From contig NZ_FTNF01000007.1 in the NCBI RefSeq assembly GCF_900156065.1, positions 231,985 through 295,984 on the forward strand: DNA of 64,000 nucleotides, read 5' to 3'. The position numbers were made by a program, and so were the translations under genes. This DNA is from Micromonospora avicenniae. GTDB taxonomy: Bacteria > Actinomycetota > Actinomycetes > Mycobacteriales > Micromonosporaceae. Position 1 is the stretch's first letter; the number at the start of each line of letters is the position of its first letter. Under the pieces are notes generated by a model that was not told the origin of the DNA, did no database searches, and was given only the letters and a program-made list of their open reading frames with translations. Shown one piece after another: positions 16,418 to 25,016 of this stretch.

Positions 16418-19381
16418 TCAGACGATGCGGATCGACCGCACCTGGGTGTTGCCCTTGGTGTCGACGTACACCTGGTAATCGCCGACGGTGTAGGTGCCGG
16501 CGGCGTTGTTGTCGATGGTGAACGTGGCCGTCTGGGCCGACTCGCTGCCGTCGACGTGGGTCTGCTTGACCGTGACGGTCAACTCGTTCTTGTTGCCGTT
16601 CAGCTTCTTCACCACGGCCGACGGGTCGGCATCGACCACCGCGTTGGCGACCGTCACGTAGACCGCGTCGGGCGACGAGAACTCCGCATTCTTCTGCCCG
16701 TCACCGAACTGGAAGAAGCCCCGCTGCTCGACGGCTCCACGCCCGGGGAACGGATCCGGGTTCGAGGCCAGGTAGTCCGGATTGACCTTGTACAGGTCCG
16801 TCTTGGAATCCGCGAGAACGGGCTTCACCCCGGTGTACGGAGCATCGGTGATCGCGAGGTTGACCGACAGGTAGATGGCGTCGGGGTTGGTGGCCGAGGT
16901 ACGCGAGGAGAAGTACTTGTCCGCACTCTGCCCCGCGGGAACGGCCAGCGGCACGACCTTGTCGCCGACGAGGATGTTGAACTGGAAGGCGCCGTAGCCG
17001 CCGGCCACGAACTTCGCCCAGGCCGCATCCGACATGTGGTCGGGGCGCTCGACCTTGAACTCCAGGCGCATCGGTGCCACGTACGTGCTGTTCAGGTACT
17101 CGGGGTCGTCCAGGGGCAGGTAGACCCCTCCCGGGGCGTGCCCCAGTTCGTAGGCCGAGGCCGTCGGCGTCGAGTTGCCGCGCCCGTTCCACATCGGGAT
17201 GTTGAACGAGGTGGCGCCGAGCAGGGCCTGGTCGCCCAGCTGGCCCTTGCCGACAGCGCCCGACGCGTCCTTGTACGTTCCGATCGTGGCGTCGAGCAGG
17301 TCGAGGTCCGCCCGGTCGGCGTTCAGCCCAGGGATGTCGGCCCACATGAACTTGGCGCCGGCGGGCCCGGAGTAGCGGGCCATCTCCAGCATGCCGTCGG
17401 CCATGAGCTTGGTCATCTGCACTGCCGAGTCGACCTTCATCCGCTCGTTGGCGGTGTGCCACCAGCGCTCGTTGCCCGGGATCACGGCGCCGAAGGCGGT
17501 CATCTTGTTGCGGAAGCTGCTGGCCAGGGTGCCGCCGGTCGTGCCCTGCGGATAGACCACGTCCCTGAGGGCGTACGGATCCGCGAACTCTTCCGGGTTG
17601 CAGTTGATCGAGGCCTGGTAGCTCCCGAACTGAAGAGCCGTCAGCGGGTTGTCGTGCGTGACGTAGAGCCCGGCGCCGACGGGCGCGCCGAGGCTACCGA
17701 TGGTGAACCCCTTCGCCTCGAAGGCGGCCGTGACCGCACTCGTCGCCTGGCTGGAGTCAGCCGCGGTGACGTGCATGCTGCGCACGTACATCGGCATGCT
17801 GAGATTGCCGGAGGAGTCCGTGTAGAAGCTCGTCGGGGTCTCGGAGTTGATGCCGCCCATGAGGGCAAAGGTCAGGTTCGGCGTGCCGTTGCTCGGGTTA
17901 CGCAGCAGGTTCGCCGGGATGCCCATGTACTTGCCGATATAGGCCTCGCCCTCGACCCCGTCGCGGAAGAACAGGTCGGCGATGCCGTCGGCGGCCTTCT
18001 TCAATTGCAGGTCGGCGGCCGTGCCGCCCAGTGCGCCGAGTCCCTGGGAGAGGAGGAACATTCCCCACACGACGGCATTCTTGCCGTACTGCGGGGTCGG
18101 CATCTCCATCGCCACATCGGTGTTGATCTCCAGCGTGAGCGAGTCACCGGTGATCGTGGCCTGCACCTTGGGCGTGGTGCCCGGAGCGGCCGGGAGCCAG
18201 CCCTTCGTGGTCGCGGCCGCGGTGATCGCCGAGACGAACCTGTCGCGTTCGGTGGCGCCGGCCCCTGCGACGTCGAGGGTGAAGATCGCCCGGGACGCGA
18301 TCTGCGTGGTGCTGCCGTACGCGATGTCCTTGAGCGTCGGATCGCCTTCTCGCAGGGTCACGCCGGCCTTGGCGTCCGTCAGCCGGAAGGGCTTGGTGCT
18401 GTCCGCCGACAGGTTCATCGACACCGACGGTGTGACCGATCCGGAGTTGCCGACGATGACGGGGAACCGCGAGTCGGAGGTGTAGCCCGCGATCGGCATC
18501 TCCTCGCGGTTCAGGTTCTTGTAGGCCCAGTTGTCGTAGAAGCTCGGGTTCGAGTTGTACGGGATGGACTGGAAGGTGGCGGTGTTCGCCGCCGAGGGGG
18601 TGCCGGGACCGCCGTCCTCGTAGATCCCCATGACGATGCGGATCCGCCGGTCGAGAGGCAGTCCCGCCTCGAGCAGCGCCTTGGCCGCGAGCAGCGTCGC
18701 CAGCGTCGGACCGCTGTCGTCCTGAAGTCCCGCCCCGTAGATCCAGCCGTCCTTGACGTAGGGCGAGTGGTACGCACCAGGAGTGCCGAAGTTGCCGTCG
18801 GCGTCCCGCCAGCGCGCCAGCTGAGCCGGCGAGACGGAGGCCGTCGGCGAGTCGAGGTGGCTCAGCGCCATGACCATTTCCGGGGCGTCCGGATCGCCGA
18901 TCTCCACGTAGACGTACTTGTCGGGCTGGCGTTGGACCACCACCGGGAAGCCCAGGTCCTTGGCCAGCTTGACCACCCAGGCGAGCTTGGCGACCTTACG
19001 GTCGTACTCGTTCTGGTTGGCCGCGGTGTTGCTGACCGGGAAGGGGTACGACGTCGCAGCCGTGCCGCCCCGGGAGATGGAGTCGTAGCTCGACCCGTCC
19101 AGCATCGCCCCGATCAGACTGAGCGGGTCGTAGGTCCCGTCGCCCACCCGCGCGCTGTTGACGCGTCCGGCCAACGCCTCGACTTCCGCGTGGATCGCGT
19201 CCCGCTCGTCGCCGGTCACCGACAGGTCGTAGGTGGTACTCGGCTGGAAGCGATCCTCGCCGAGGCCGATCTCGCCCGCTGCGAGGCCACGGCCGGCGGC
19301 GAGCGCGGGACCGTTACCCGCTACACCTACGGACAGGACCAGTGACATGCCAAGTGTCAGGGCAAGAGGTTTCTTCCGCAT
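16418..19381 (-). CDS. Large secreted M20-family metallopeptidase (PepV/dipeptidase-like)
   Basis: A 987-residue exported protein with a signal peptide at 1-29 ending ALA. The M20 metal ligands are present: HLD at 175-177, the bridging aspartate in GAGLQDDSG near 221, the catalytic glutamate and ligand in YEDGG at 254-258, and the late histidine in WWHTANE at 642. The order matches PepV-type dipeptidases, but these are about 470 residues. The lid is much longer, and about 300 residues follow the last ligand, ending in a beta-rich region (TVGDYQVYVDTKGNTQ) that may bind polymer or cell wall. It would digest peptides outside the cell. GGGGAGG precedes the ATG. Confidence 0.88.
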   Translation of the reverse strand: MRKKPLALTLGMSLVLSVGVAGNGPALAAGRGLAAGEIGLGEDRFQPSTTYDLSVTGDERDAIHAEVEALAGRVNSARVGDGTYDPLSLIGAMLDGSSYDSISRGGTAATSYPFPVSNTAANQNEYDRKVAKLAWVVKLAKDLGFPVVVQRQPDKYVYVEIGDPDAPEMVMALSHLDSPTASVSPAQLARWRDADGNFGTPGAYHSPYVKDGWIYGAGLQDDSGPTLATLLAAKALLEAGLPLDRRIRIVMGIYEDGGPGTPSAANTATFQSIPYNSNPSFYDNWAYKNLNREEMPIAGYTSDSRFPVIVGNSGSVTPSVSMNLSADSTKPFRLTDAKAGVTLREGDPTLKDIAYGSTTQIASRAIFTLDVAGAGATERDRFVSAITAAATTKGWLPAAPGTTPKVQATITGDSLTLEINTDVAMEMPTPQYGKNAVVWGMFLLSQGLGALGGTAADLQLKKAADGIADLFFRDGVEGEAYIGKYMGIPANLLRNPSNGTPNLTFALMGGINSETPTSFYTDSSGNLSMPMYVRSMHVTAADSSQATSAVTAAFEAKGFTIGSLGAPVGAGLYVTHDNPLTALQFGSYQASINCNPEEFADPYALRDVVYPQGTTGGTLASSFRNKMTAFGAVIPGNERWWHTANERMKVDSAVQMTKLMADGMLEMARYSGPAGAKFMWADIPGLNADRADLDLLDATIGTYKDASGAVGKGQLGDQALLGATSFNIPMWNGRGNSTPTASAYELGHAPGGVYLPLDDPEYLNSTYVAPMRLEFKVERPDHMSDAAWAKFVAGGYGAFQFNILVGDKVVPLAVPAGQSADKYFSSRTSATNPDAIYLSVNLAITDAPYTGVKPVLADSKTDLYKVNPDYLASNPDPFPGRGAVEQRGFFQFGDGQKNAEFSSPDAVYVTVANAVVDADPSAVVKKLNGNKNELTVTVKQTHVDGSESAQTATFTIDNNAAGTYTVGDYQVYVDTKGNTQVRSIRIV

Positions 19382-19739
19382 CGCCGTGACCTCCCCGAAT
19401 GGTCAGAGCCAGAAAAAGGTGGGATGAATCTTGATGTACGCGAGACCCTTTCAGGCGCGTTGCAGCTTGTCAATCAGCCTTTTCAGACAACGGTTCGAGG
19501 CCAGTTGCGGTGTGGCAGTGCTCGAAGTGGACGACGACGATCACGGAGCTCGACCATGAAGCTGCAGCCCGGAGCGACCGGCTTCAACCCGCTTTCCGGT
19601 CAGCAGGCAGCCCTGGTCGAATTCACCGCGATCTGCCACCACGCCGCCCGCCCCCGCGTCGACAGCGCCGTGCCCGTGGCGTTCCCCGACCACCGCGACC
19701 TCGCCAACGGCAGCGACCAGCACCGTCGAGCCAGGGATC
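19382..19739. other. Spacer upstream of secreted peptidase
   Basis: Contains the peptidase promoter and ribosome-binding site at its left end. The only candidate gene is the weak frame from 19556. Nothing else was identified. Confidence 0.4.
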
Positions 19740-19777
19740 TCAGCCGGTTTCGCTGGGTGCGGTGGTCGTCGCGATGA
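19556..19777 (+). CDS. Small hypothetical frame, possibly a decayed gene
   Basis: An ATG with GGAG 7 bases upstream opens 73 codons. The first 50 residues (including FNPLSGQQAALVEFTAI) look protein-like, while the end is basic and overlaps the 3' end of the opposite gene at 19740. No family is recognised. It may be the front of a gene truncated when accessory DNA entered. Confidence 0.3.
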   Translation: MKLQPGATGFNPLSGQQAALVEFTAICHHAARPRVDSAVPVAFPDHRDLANGSDQHRRARDLSRFRWVRWSSR

Positions 19778-20327
19778 CGACTCCACCTGGGCCGCTGGCG
19801 GTTACCTGTGCGCGTTCGACGGAGACGCCGGGTGCCCAGATGACGAAGATGTCGCCGTCATGATCTCCGCGAATCGTCTGCCCGGAAACCAGTCGAGCCT
19901 CGATGCTGGTGGCGCCAGTCGGCATGTGGCCAAGCAGCAGACGGGCCTCGAGCACCGAATCGTATCCGCCGAAGAAGCGCAGCTTGTCCGGCGCGCCCTG
20001 CCCCATGATGCTGCCGAAGCTTCGCTGCACTCCGGCTGGTCCGCCCTCACACGCAGTGATGAAGTTGTCCGGTTCGGAGACGTGAACGCGCAACCAGCCG
20101 CCCTCCTTGCGAAGCAAGATTCGCTCGACGGGTTTGGCCCTCACAGGCAGGTTCAACTCGGCATAGTTGTCCAGGCAATGTTCAGCAGCTTGCTCCTCGG
20201 ACACCCGCCAAGCTGGGACGTCGTCGGCTTGTGCCCTGTGCCAGATCCACCCGGCGGAGACAGCCACCACCGCGACAGCGGCCAACACTCCAGCCGACTT
20301 CCGGGCAGTTGACGATAAGTGGCGCAC
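19740..20327 (-). CDS. Hypothetical membrane-anchored or secreted protein
   Basis: A 195-residue protein with an N-terminal hydrophobic segment (SAGVLAAVAVVAVSAGWIW) that serves as signal or anchor. The remainder is extracytoplasmic and contains two cysteines (EHCLDN and ITACEGG) that could form a disulfide, then strand-like repeats ending VVIATTTAPSETG. No family is recognised. GTG start with GGGAGGAA immediately upstream. It lies at the left border of the accessory region, and its codon use is slightly less GC-extreme than its left neighbours. Confidence 0.7.
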   Translation of the reverse strand: MRHLSSTARKSAGVLAAVAVVAVSAGWIWHRAQADDVPAWRVSEEQAAEHCLDNYAELNLPVRAKPVERILLRKEGGWLRVHVSEPDNFITACEGGPAGVQRSFGSIMGQGAPDKLRFFGGYDSVLEARLLLGHMPTGATSIEARLVSGQTIRGDHDGDIFVIWAPGVSVERAQVTASGPGGVVIATTTAPSETG

Positions 20328-20394
20328 CGGTTCCTCCCGAGGCGAGCGGGACGCTCACCGTACCGCCTATCTGCCAGAAAACGTTTCGTCGATC

Positions 20395-20408
20395 GAGCCG
20401 CCTGACGG
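20395..20408 (+). repeat. 14-bp match to the 3' end of tRNA-Thr
   Basis: GAGCCGCCTGACGG is identical to the first 14 bases of the attachment core at 28850. Similarity stops there, so it is at most a remnant. Confidence 0.3.
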
Positions 20409-20417
20409 GGTTCATCG

Positions 20418-20505
20418 GCGGAAATGGTTCCGGCATCTCACACGGGCTTCCCCGCTGCCAGTCGACCTCTTGCGGACTGGAGTCGAACCGCTCGCCCCTG
20501 GTTCA
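20418..20505. repeat. Diverged copy of the IS481-like right end and flank
   Basis: Shares GCGGAAA, then GCATCTCACAC and the exact 17-mer TCGACCTCTTGCGGACT with 27526-27611, downstream of the IS481-type transposase. No transposase is left here. The 17-mer recurs with one change at 16115-16130. Confidence 0.55.
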
Positions 20506-20539
20506 GCAGAGGGCCAGAGTCCATCGACGTCCAGTGAGG

Positions 20540-20788
20540 TCAGTTGTTCACTCCGCGAAGCGGCTGCCAGCCCCACCCCGTGAGCTTGGAGAGCAGCGCC
20601 GTCCACGCAGCTGCGGTCAACTCCCGGGCCTGTTCATCGCAGAACACCAACCGGACCGCGAGGTCTTGGATGGAGAGTTCGAGCTTGATCCCCACCTGGT
20701 AGTGCTCGATCGCTTCCAGCGGATCGACAGTCCATGCTTGTCCCCGTGTCGCCGAGCGATGACAGTCATTCATCATGCAGGCCAGCAT
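20540..20788 (-). CDS. Small hypothetical protein in accessory region
   Basis: An 82-residue acidic-to-neutral protein not recognised. It contains IEHYQVGIKLELSIQDL and a Trp-rich end (KLTGWGWQPL). GGGAG lies 10 bases before the ATG at 20788; internal ATGs at residues 5 and 6 are alternatives. Composition is protein-like, but no neighbour suggests a function. Confidence 0.5.
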   Translation of the reverse strand: MLACMMNDCHRSATRGQAWTVDPLEAIEHYQVGIKLELSIQDLAVRLVFCDEQARELTAAAWTALLSKLTGWGWQPLRGVNN

Positions 20789-20912
20789 CAGGCAATGCTC
20801 TCCCGTCAGCGGATCTCCGCGACACCGGATTCGAAGAGCGTGCGCAGGCGGTCATGAGGCCCGCAACGCCTGCGGCCTGCGGCGCGGCTGCCTTCCGACC
20901 TTGGTGAAAGCC

Positions 20913-20980
20913 GAAGCCCAGGCCGATGACCTGGGCTTCTGTGCCGAGCGGCCTGACCGAATCAGACCGTCGACCTACGC
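20913..20980 (+). repeat. Decayed attachment-site copy (outer island border)
   Basis: A hairpin (GAAGCCCAGG ... CCTGGGCTTC, 20913-20939) is followed at 20946-20980 by a mutated copy of the tRNA-Thr 3' half, including an intact ACCGTCGACCTACGC. Order and spacing equal those at 28818-28892. Several substitutions show it is older than the 25.07 kb copy. Confidence 0.65.
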
Positions 20981-21035
20981 TCCTCGACGCCTTGACGACG
21001 ATGGCGCTTTCGATCGATGTTCATGCGGATCCCCC

Positions 21036-21344
21036 TCAGTTCCACAGAGACAGGGCCACGACGGTCAAGGCGACCGGTACGAGCAACCAGGGCTCGGCGA
21101 GGACGAGCAGTGCGGTCATGGCCAGAGCCGCGTACAGCAGGGCCTTGGCCGCCTTGCGACGGCTACGGCGGGCGGCCTTTCTCGCCGCCCTCTCCGCGGC
21201 CTGCTGGACCTCGGCTGACGGCTCCGCGGCGTGGTGGGTGGAGGCATGGGCCGGCGGGGCGGCCGGGGCCTGGGCCGGCGGGGCCGGCGGGTTCGTGTCG
21301 GCGACGGCATCGTCGCCTATTGCAGACGTCTTCTCAGCGCTCAT
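21036..21344 (-). CDS. Small membrane protein, last gene of carotenoid-oxygenase operon
   Basis: A 102-residue protein. The first half is Ala/Pro-rich and probably unstructured, then a basic cluster (ARKAARRSRRKAAK) leads into two hydrophobic segments (LLYAALAMTALLVLA and PWLLVPVALTVVALSL). It likely sits in the membrane with its N-terminus inside. AAGGG precedes ATG 21344; an upstream ATG at 21359 is possible. An operator-like palindrome lies at 21361-21376, so it may have its own TetR-controlled promoter. No known family. Confidence 0.65.
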   Translation of the reverse strand: MSAEKTSAIGDDAVADTNPPAPPAQAPAAPPAHASTHHAAEPSAEVQQAAERAARKAARRSRRKAAKALLYAALAMTALLVLAEPWLLVPVALTVVALSLWN

Positions 21345-21360
21345 GGCGCTACCCTTCATT

Positions 21361-21378
21361 GAGTGATTGACTACTCAC
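21361..21378. promoter_or_regulatory. TetR operator-like site 1
   Basis: GAGTGATTGACTACTCAC lies just upstream of the small membrane gene. It shares the core TGRTTGAYYACTC with sites at 24218 and 24843 beside the TetR and exporter genes. Inferred operator of the TetR protein at 24280-24840. Confidence 0.6.
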
Positions 21379-21391
21379 TTGGTCGGCGAGT

Positions 21392-22750
21392 TCAGGCGGT
21401 CTGCTCCTCAGGGATCCAGGAGCCGTGGATGCCGGCGGTGACCCGGTGAGGCAGGCGGATCGTGGCGATCGGGCCGCGGCATAGGTCGCTGGCGTCGAGC
21501 ACGAGCAGGCTTGAGGCGTTCCGGTGCAGGTCGCTGGTGACGGTGAGCAGGTAGCCGTCGTCCTCGCGGGTCGCGCCGGCGGCGGGGACGAAGACGGCTT
21601 CGCTGGGCAGTACGCCGGTGCCGGCATCGAGGATCCGCCGGGTGCCGTCGCGCCGGTCGTACTTGACGAGGCCGTGGTTGCCGCCGCGTTCGTCGGGAAA
21701 GGCGATGGCGTACTGGTAGCGGTGCTCGCGGCCGAGCAGGTCCTCGTTGATGGTGGGGAATTCGACGTTGAGGTCGTCGCAGCGACCCTCGGTGACGGTG
21801 CCGGTGGCCGGGTCGGCGACCCATCGGCGGATCACCGACCTGGTGACGGGTTCGCTGTGGCGGGGGCCGCCGGTGCCCGCCCACCAGGTCCACGACAGCT
21901 TCCACCCCTCGCGGTCGAGGGTGGGGCCCTCGATCACGATGCGGCCCTGGGCGTCCTCGTAGGCGTTGGCGAAGTGCAGTGCCTGCCCGGGCTCGATGTC
22001 GTACCAGCGGACGCGGGCGGCTCCGCCGGCGCCGCGGGGCAGGATCCCCAGCCGGGGCGCGATGTCGTCGCTCCAGCCGTAGGGGATGCCCGAGGTCTCG
22101 GTGTGGTCGAACGTCACCGACATCTCCAGGAACACCACGTGGTTCTCGGTGATCGCGAAGTCGTGCTTGAGCGCGGTGGTCGCACCCGGCACCTGCTCGC
22201 TGAGCACCATATCTCCGCCGGGGGAAGCCACGTGGTAGGTCAGGAACGGCGGCATCGGCGAGGAACCGAAGAAGTGCAGCTCGCCGGTGACCGGGTCCTG
22301 CTTGGGATGGGCGGTCATCGCGGTGGTCAGCTTGCCGGAGAAGTCGTAGGCGCCGACGGTGTCCAGCTCGCGGGTCAGCTCGAATGGAAAGTTGGCCTCG
22401 CACAGGGCCAGCAGCCGCCCGGCGTGCTCGATGATGTGGGTGCCGGCGGTGCTGGCCGAGAGGTCCGGGCCGGACTCGGTCAGGTACGGCGCGCCGTCCA
22501 GTGCCGGGGTGCGTACCCACCGGTTGCGGTACCACTCGGCGCGCCCGTCGCGCAGGCGGACGCCGTGGACCATGCCGCTGCCCTTCCACCAGTGTGTCGG
22601 GGTGACGCCCGGCTTGGGGTTGTGGCTGTTGCGCACCAGCTGGCCGGAGAGCTCCGGCGGCAGCGTGCCCTCCACGGGCAGGTCGAAGGCGGTGACCTCG
22701 TCGACGACCGGCGTGTAGTGGCCGGTCAGGTATGGCTTTGCGGGGTCCAT
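21392..22750 (-). CDS. Carotenoid oxygenase (carotenoid/stilbene cleavage dioxygenase)
   Basis: A 452-residue member of the RPE65/lignostilbene dioxygenase family. The seven-bladed propeller's four iron-binding histidines appear at about residues 147 (MTAHPKQDP), 193 (LKHDFAI), 258 (LHFANAYED) and 439 (IHGSW). The second-shell glutamates are also likely in place (VFLEMS, NVEFPTINE). It would split a double bond of a carotenoid, apocarotenoid or stilbene with O2, giving aldehydes. ATG 22750 follows the exporter stop by 17 bases, so the two are one operon. No carotenoid synthesis genes are in this window, so the substrate may be imported. Confidence 0.93.
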   Translation of the reverse strand: MDPAKPYLTGHYTPVVDEVTAFDLPVEGTLPPELSGQLVRNSHNPKPGVTPTHWWKGSGMVHGVRLRDGRAEWYRNRWVRTPALDGAPYLTESGPDLSASTAGTHIIEHAGRLLALCEANFPFELTRELDTVGAYDFSGKLTTAMTAHPKQDPVTGELHFFGSSPMPPFLTYHVASPGGDMVLSEQVPGATTALKHDFAITENHVVFLEMSVTFDHTETSGIPYGWSDDIAPRLGILPRGAGGAARVRWYDIEPGQALHFANAYEDAQGRIVIEGPTLDREGWKLSWTWWAGTGGPRHSEPVTRSVIRRWVADPATGTVTEGRCDDLNVEFPTINEDLLGREHRYQYAIAFPDERGGNHGLVKYDRRDGTRRILDAGTGVLPSEAVFVPAAGATREDDGYLLTVTSDLHRNASSLLVLDASDLCRGPIATIRLPHRVTAGIHGSWIPEEQTA

Positions 22751-22767
22751 GATGGCTCCTTTGCGGG

Positions 22768-24180
22768 TCAGCGCCGGGCGGTGCCGGCGGGAACGGTGAA
22801 CAGTGCCGTGAGCGCCGCGAGGGCGGCGATCACGAATCCGGTACGAAACGCCCACCGGAAGCCTTCGGCCAGGACCTCGACACCGCCCTGGCCATTGCGG
22901 GTGGCGGCGATGCTCGCCGCCGCGGTCAGCAGGGCGAGCCCGAGACCACCGCCGACCTGACGGGTGGTGTTCACCAGGCCACTGGCCAGGCCGGACTCGG
23001 CCGGGTCGACACCGGTGAGGCCCAGCGTGGTCAGCACCACGAACGCCAAGCCCAAGCCGGCGCCGATCAGCAGCATGGGGCCGAGCAGATCGGCGACGAA
23101 CGATGCGTTCGAGGACGCCGCGCCCAGCCAGGCCAGTCCCGCGGCCAGCGTGGCGAGCGCGCCGACCAGGCTCGTCCGCCCACCCGACCGGGCGGCCACC
23201 CGGGGCGCCAGCCAGGACGCTGCCACGGTGGCTCCGGCCAACGGCAGTTGCGACAGCCCGGTCGCCAGCGGGCCGTAGCCCAGAACCTGCTGCTGCAGCA
23301 ACGGCAGGTAGAAGAACAACCCGATCCAGACCGCGCCGAGCAGCAACATCAGCGCGTTGGCCGGGCCGACCGACCCGATGCGCAGAATGCCCAGCCGCAC
23401 CAACGGATCGGCGGCACGCCGCTGCCACGCGACGAACACGACCAGCAGCGCCACTCCACCGGCCAGCGCGGCCACCGGCACCGGTGCACCCCACCCGGCT
23501 CTCGGGCCGGACGACAACGCGTAGACCAGCGCGCTCACGCCCAGCGTGGCCAACAGCCCCCCGGTGACATCCAACCGACGATCCCCGACCGGCACGTCGC
23601 GCGGCACCAGCGAGGGGGTCACGGCGACCGTGACAAGAGCGAGTGCCGCGGTCAGGGCGAAGATCGAACGCCAACCCAGCGTCTGGGTCAGCACCCCGCT
23701 GAACAGGACTCCGGCGGCTCCGCCCAAACCCGACACCGCACCCACGATCCCGAGCGCCCGCTGCCGCTGCGCCGCGAACATCACCACGGTGATCGCCAGC
23801 GCCGTCGGCGCCAGCAGCGCCGCCCCTGCCCCCTGAAGCGCACGCGCGGCCAGCAGCACGGGCTCGCTCCACGCGACGGTTGCCGCCAGCGAGCCGACCC
23901 CCAGGATCACACCTCCCGCCAGCAGCACGCGTCGCCGTCCGAGCAGATCGCCCAACCGCCCGCCCATTAATAGCAGCCCGCCGAACGGCAACAGGTATGC
24001 GTTGATCACCCAGGACAGACCCGATGCAGACATGCGCCACTGGGCCGCGATGGCGTCCAGCGCCACATTGACGATCGAGGTGTTGAGCACCACCAGGAAC
24101 TGCACGAAGGCCAACAGCGCCAAGGCGAGCGCTCCGGTCTGCTGGGCTGTCGTGACCGGCGGCCTGATATCTGTCTTCAT
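22768..24180 (-). CDS. MFS exporter, DHA2-like, in TetR-controlled operon
   Basis: A 470-residue, about 14-helix transporter. It has the N-terminal LNTSIVNVALDAI signature, motif A as GRLGDLLGRRRVL and a central loop GDRRLDVTGG typical of DHA2 drug:H+ antiporters. GGAAGG is 6 bases before ATG 24180; the frame upstream to 24207 is not needed. An operator-like palindrome (24218-24233) sits at its promoter, and a TetR gene lies just upstream on the same strand. Linkage to a carotenoid oxygenase suggests export of cleavage products or of a toxic substrate; that is inference. Confidence 0.92.
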   Translation of the reverse strand: MKTDIRPPVTTAQQTGALALALLAFVQFLVVLNTSIVNVALDAIAAQWRMSASGLSWVINAYLLPFGGLLLMGGRLGDLLGRRRVLLAGGVILGVGSLAATVAWSEPVLLAARALQGAGAALLAPTALAITVVMFAAQRQRALGIVGAVSGLGGAAGVLFSGVLTQTLGWRSIFALTAALALVTVAVTPSLVPRDVPVGDRRLDVTGGLLATLGVSALVYALSSGPRAGWGAPVPVAALAGGVALLVVFVAWQRRAADPLVRLGILRIGSVGPANALMLLLGAVWIGLFFYLPLLQQQVLGYGPLATGLSQLPLAGATVAASWLAPRVAARSGGRTSLVGALATLAAGLAWLGAASSNASFVADLLGPMLLIGAGLGLAFVVLTTLGLTGVDPAESGLASGLVNTTRQVGGGLGLALLTAAASIAATRNGQGGVEVLAEGFRWAFRTGFVIAALAALTALFTVPAGTARR

Positions 24181-24217
24181 CACTACCTTCCATGATTGGT
24201 CGAACACTCACCCAGGA

Positions 24218-24233
24218 GAGTGGTTGATCACTC
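24218..24233. promoter_or_regulatory. TetR operator-like site 2 at exporter promoter
   Basis: GAGTGGTTGATCACTC has matching GAGTG/CACTC arms. A weaker related sequence (TGATTGGTCGAACACTC) overlaps 24193-24209, closer to the start codon. Confidence 0.65.
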
Positions 24234-24279
24234 ACTCCGGTGGCGACCAGAACGTTCCGAATCGGCAATCTGTCGATCG

Positions 24280-24840
24280 CTAGTGACGCAGGCCGGCAGC
24301 CAGGGTCGTTGCCCAAGGCGTGTCGAGGTCTTCCGCGCCCATCGTCACCACGAGGTTGCACAGTGCGCCCCTGGCGAAGAACTGCTGCACCTGCTCCTCG
24401 CTGCCGCCCGACACGCTCCGCACATACTCGACCAGACGCGCGTAGCCGCTGCGAACCGCGCGACGCACCTCCGGAACCGACACCGCGGCGCACTGCGCAT
24501 GAATCTGCACCAGCAGCAGATCCTGGTCGCGGATCAACATCGCGTAGGCGCTCGCCATGGACGACAACACGACCTCGGGCGACGTGCCCTCGGTGGATGC
24601 CGCAGCCTTGCTGATGCTGTCCCGGATTCGCTCGAACGAACGCTCGACCACCGCCGCGAACAGCGACTCCTTGTCCGGGAACAGGCGGTAGAGGTAGGCC
24701 TGCGAGATGCCTGCCCGCTTGGCGACGTCCACCGTCGTGGTGCCGAAGTAGCCACGGCTGGCGAACGCGCCGATGGCCGTGGAGAGGACGTCCTCCCGGC
24801 GCTCCTCGGCGGTGGAAAGGGTACGCGTGGGGCTCGGCAT
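24280..24840 (-). CDS. TetR/AcrR-family transcriptional repressor
   Basis: A 186-residue regulator. The N-terminal helix-turn-helix is clear (AFASRGYFGTTTVDVAKRAG, then AYLYRLFPDKESLFAAV). The ligand domain is helical with a CNLVVTMG segment. ATG 24840 is preferred: the palindrome GAGTAGTCAACCACACTC abuts it and a TAGAGT -10 box (minus strand, about 24857-24862) lies 16 bases upstream, so the operator overlaps its own promoter and autorepression is expected. It should also control the exporter-oxygenase operon 70 bases downstream through the matching sites. Inducer unknown. Confidence 0.93.
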   Translation of the reverse strand: MPSPTRTLSTAEERREDVLSTAIGAFASRGYFGTTTVDVAKRAGISQAYLYRLFPDKESLFAAVVERSFERIRDSISKAAASTEGTSPEVVLSSMASAYAMLIRDQDLLLVQIHAQCAAVSVPEVRRAVRSGYARLVEYVRSVSGGSEEQVQQFFARGALCNLVVTMGAEDLDTPWATTLAAGLRH

Positions 24841-24842
24841 GT

Positions 24843-24860
24843 GAGTAGTCAACCACACTC
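24843..24860. promoter_or_regulatory. TetR operator-like site 3 (autoregulatory)
   Basis: GAGTAGTCAACCACACTC; its reverse complement contains TGGTTGACTACTC, matching sites 1 and 2. It covers the -10 to start-codon interval of the TetR gene. Confidence 0.65.
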
Positions 24861-25016
24861 TAGGGATCGGCAGCAAGCGAACCGCGATGTGCAGTTCGGA
24901 CAACGGCACCGAGCGACATCCGGCAGGCTGGCCTACGGCAGGTTCGATTGCACGACCTCCGACACACGGCGGCCGTTGGCTGCTCACTTGGCTGCTCGAC
25001 TCCTCCCCACCAAGCA

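Noticed and set aside
16084..16521. Plus-strand frame starting near 16084 with a helical stretch
   Set aside because: It runs through the peptidase terminator and into the opposite strand of the peptidase gene. The first 70 codons look plausible, but there is no ribosome site or stop in a sensible place.
21392..24856. A single continuous 1154-codon minus-strand frame
   Set aside because: Only its last 452 codons (carotenoid oxygenase) are protein-like. The rest is an out-of-frame shadow of the exporter and TetR genes, which have proper starts and motifs in another frame.
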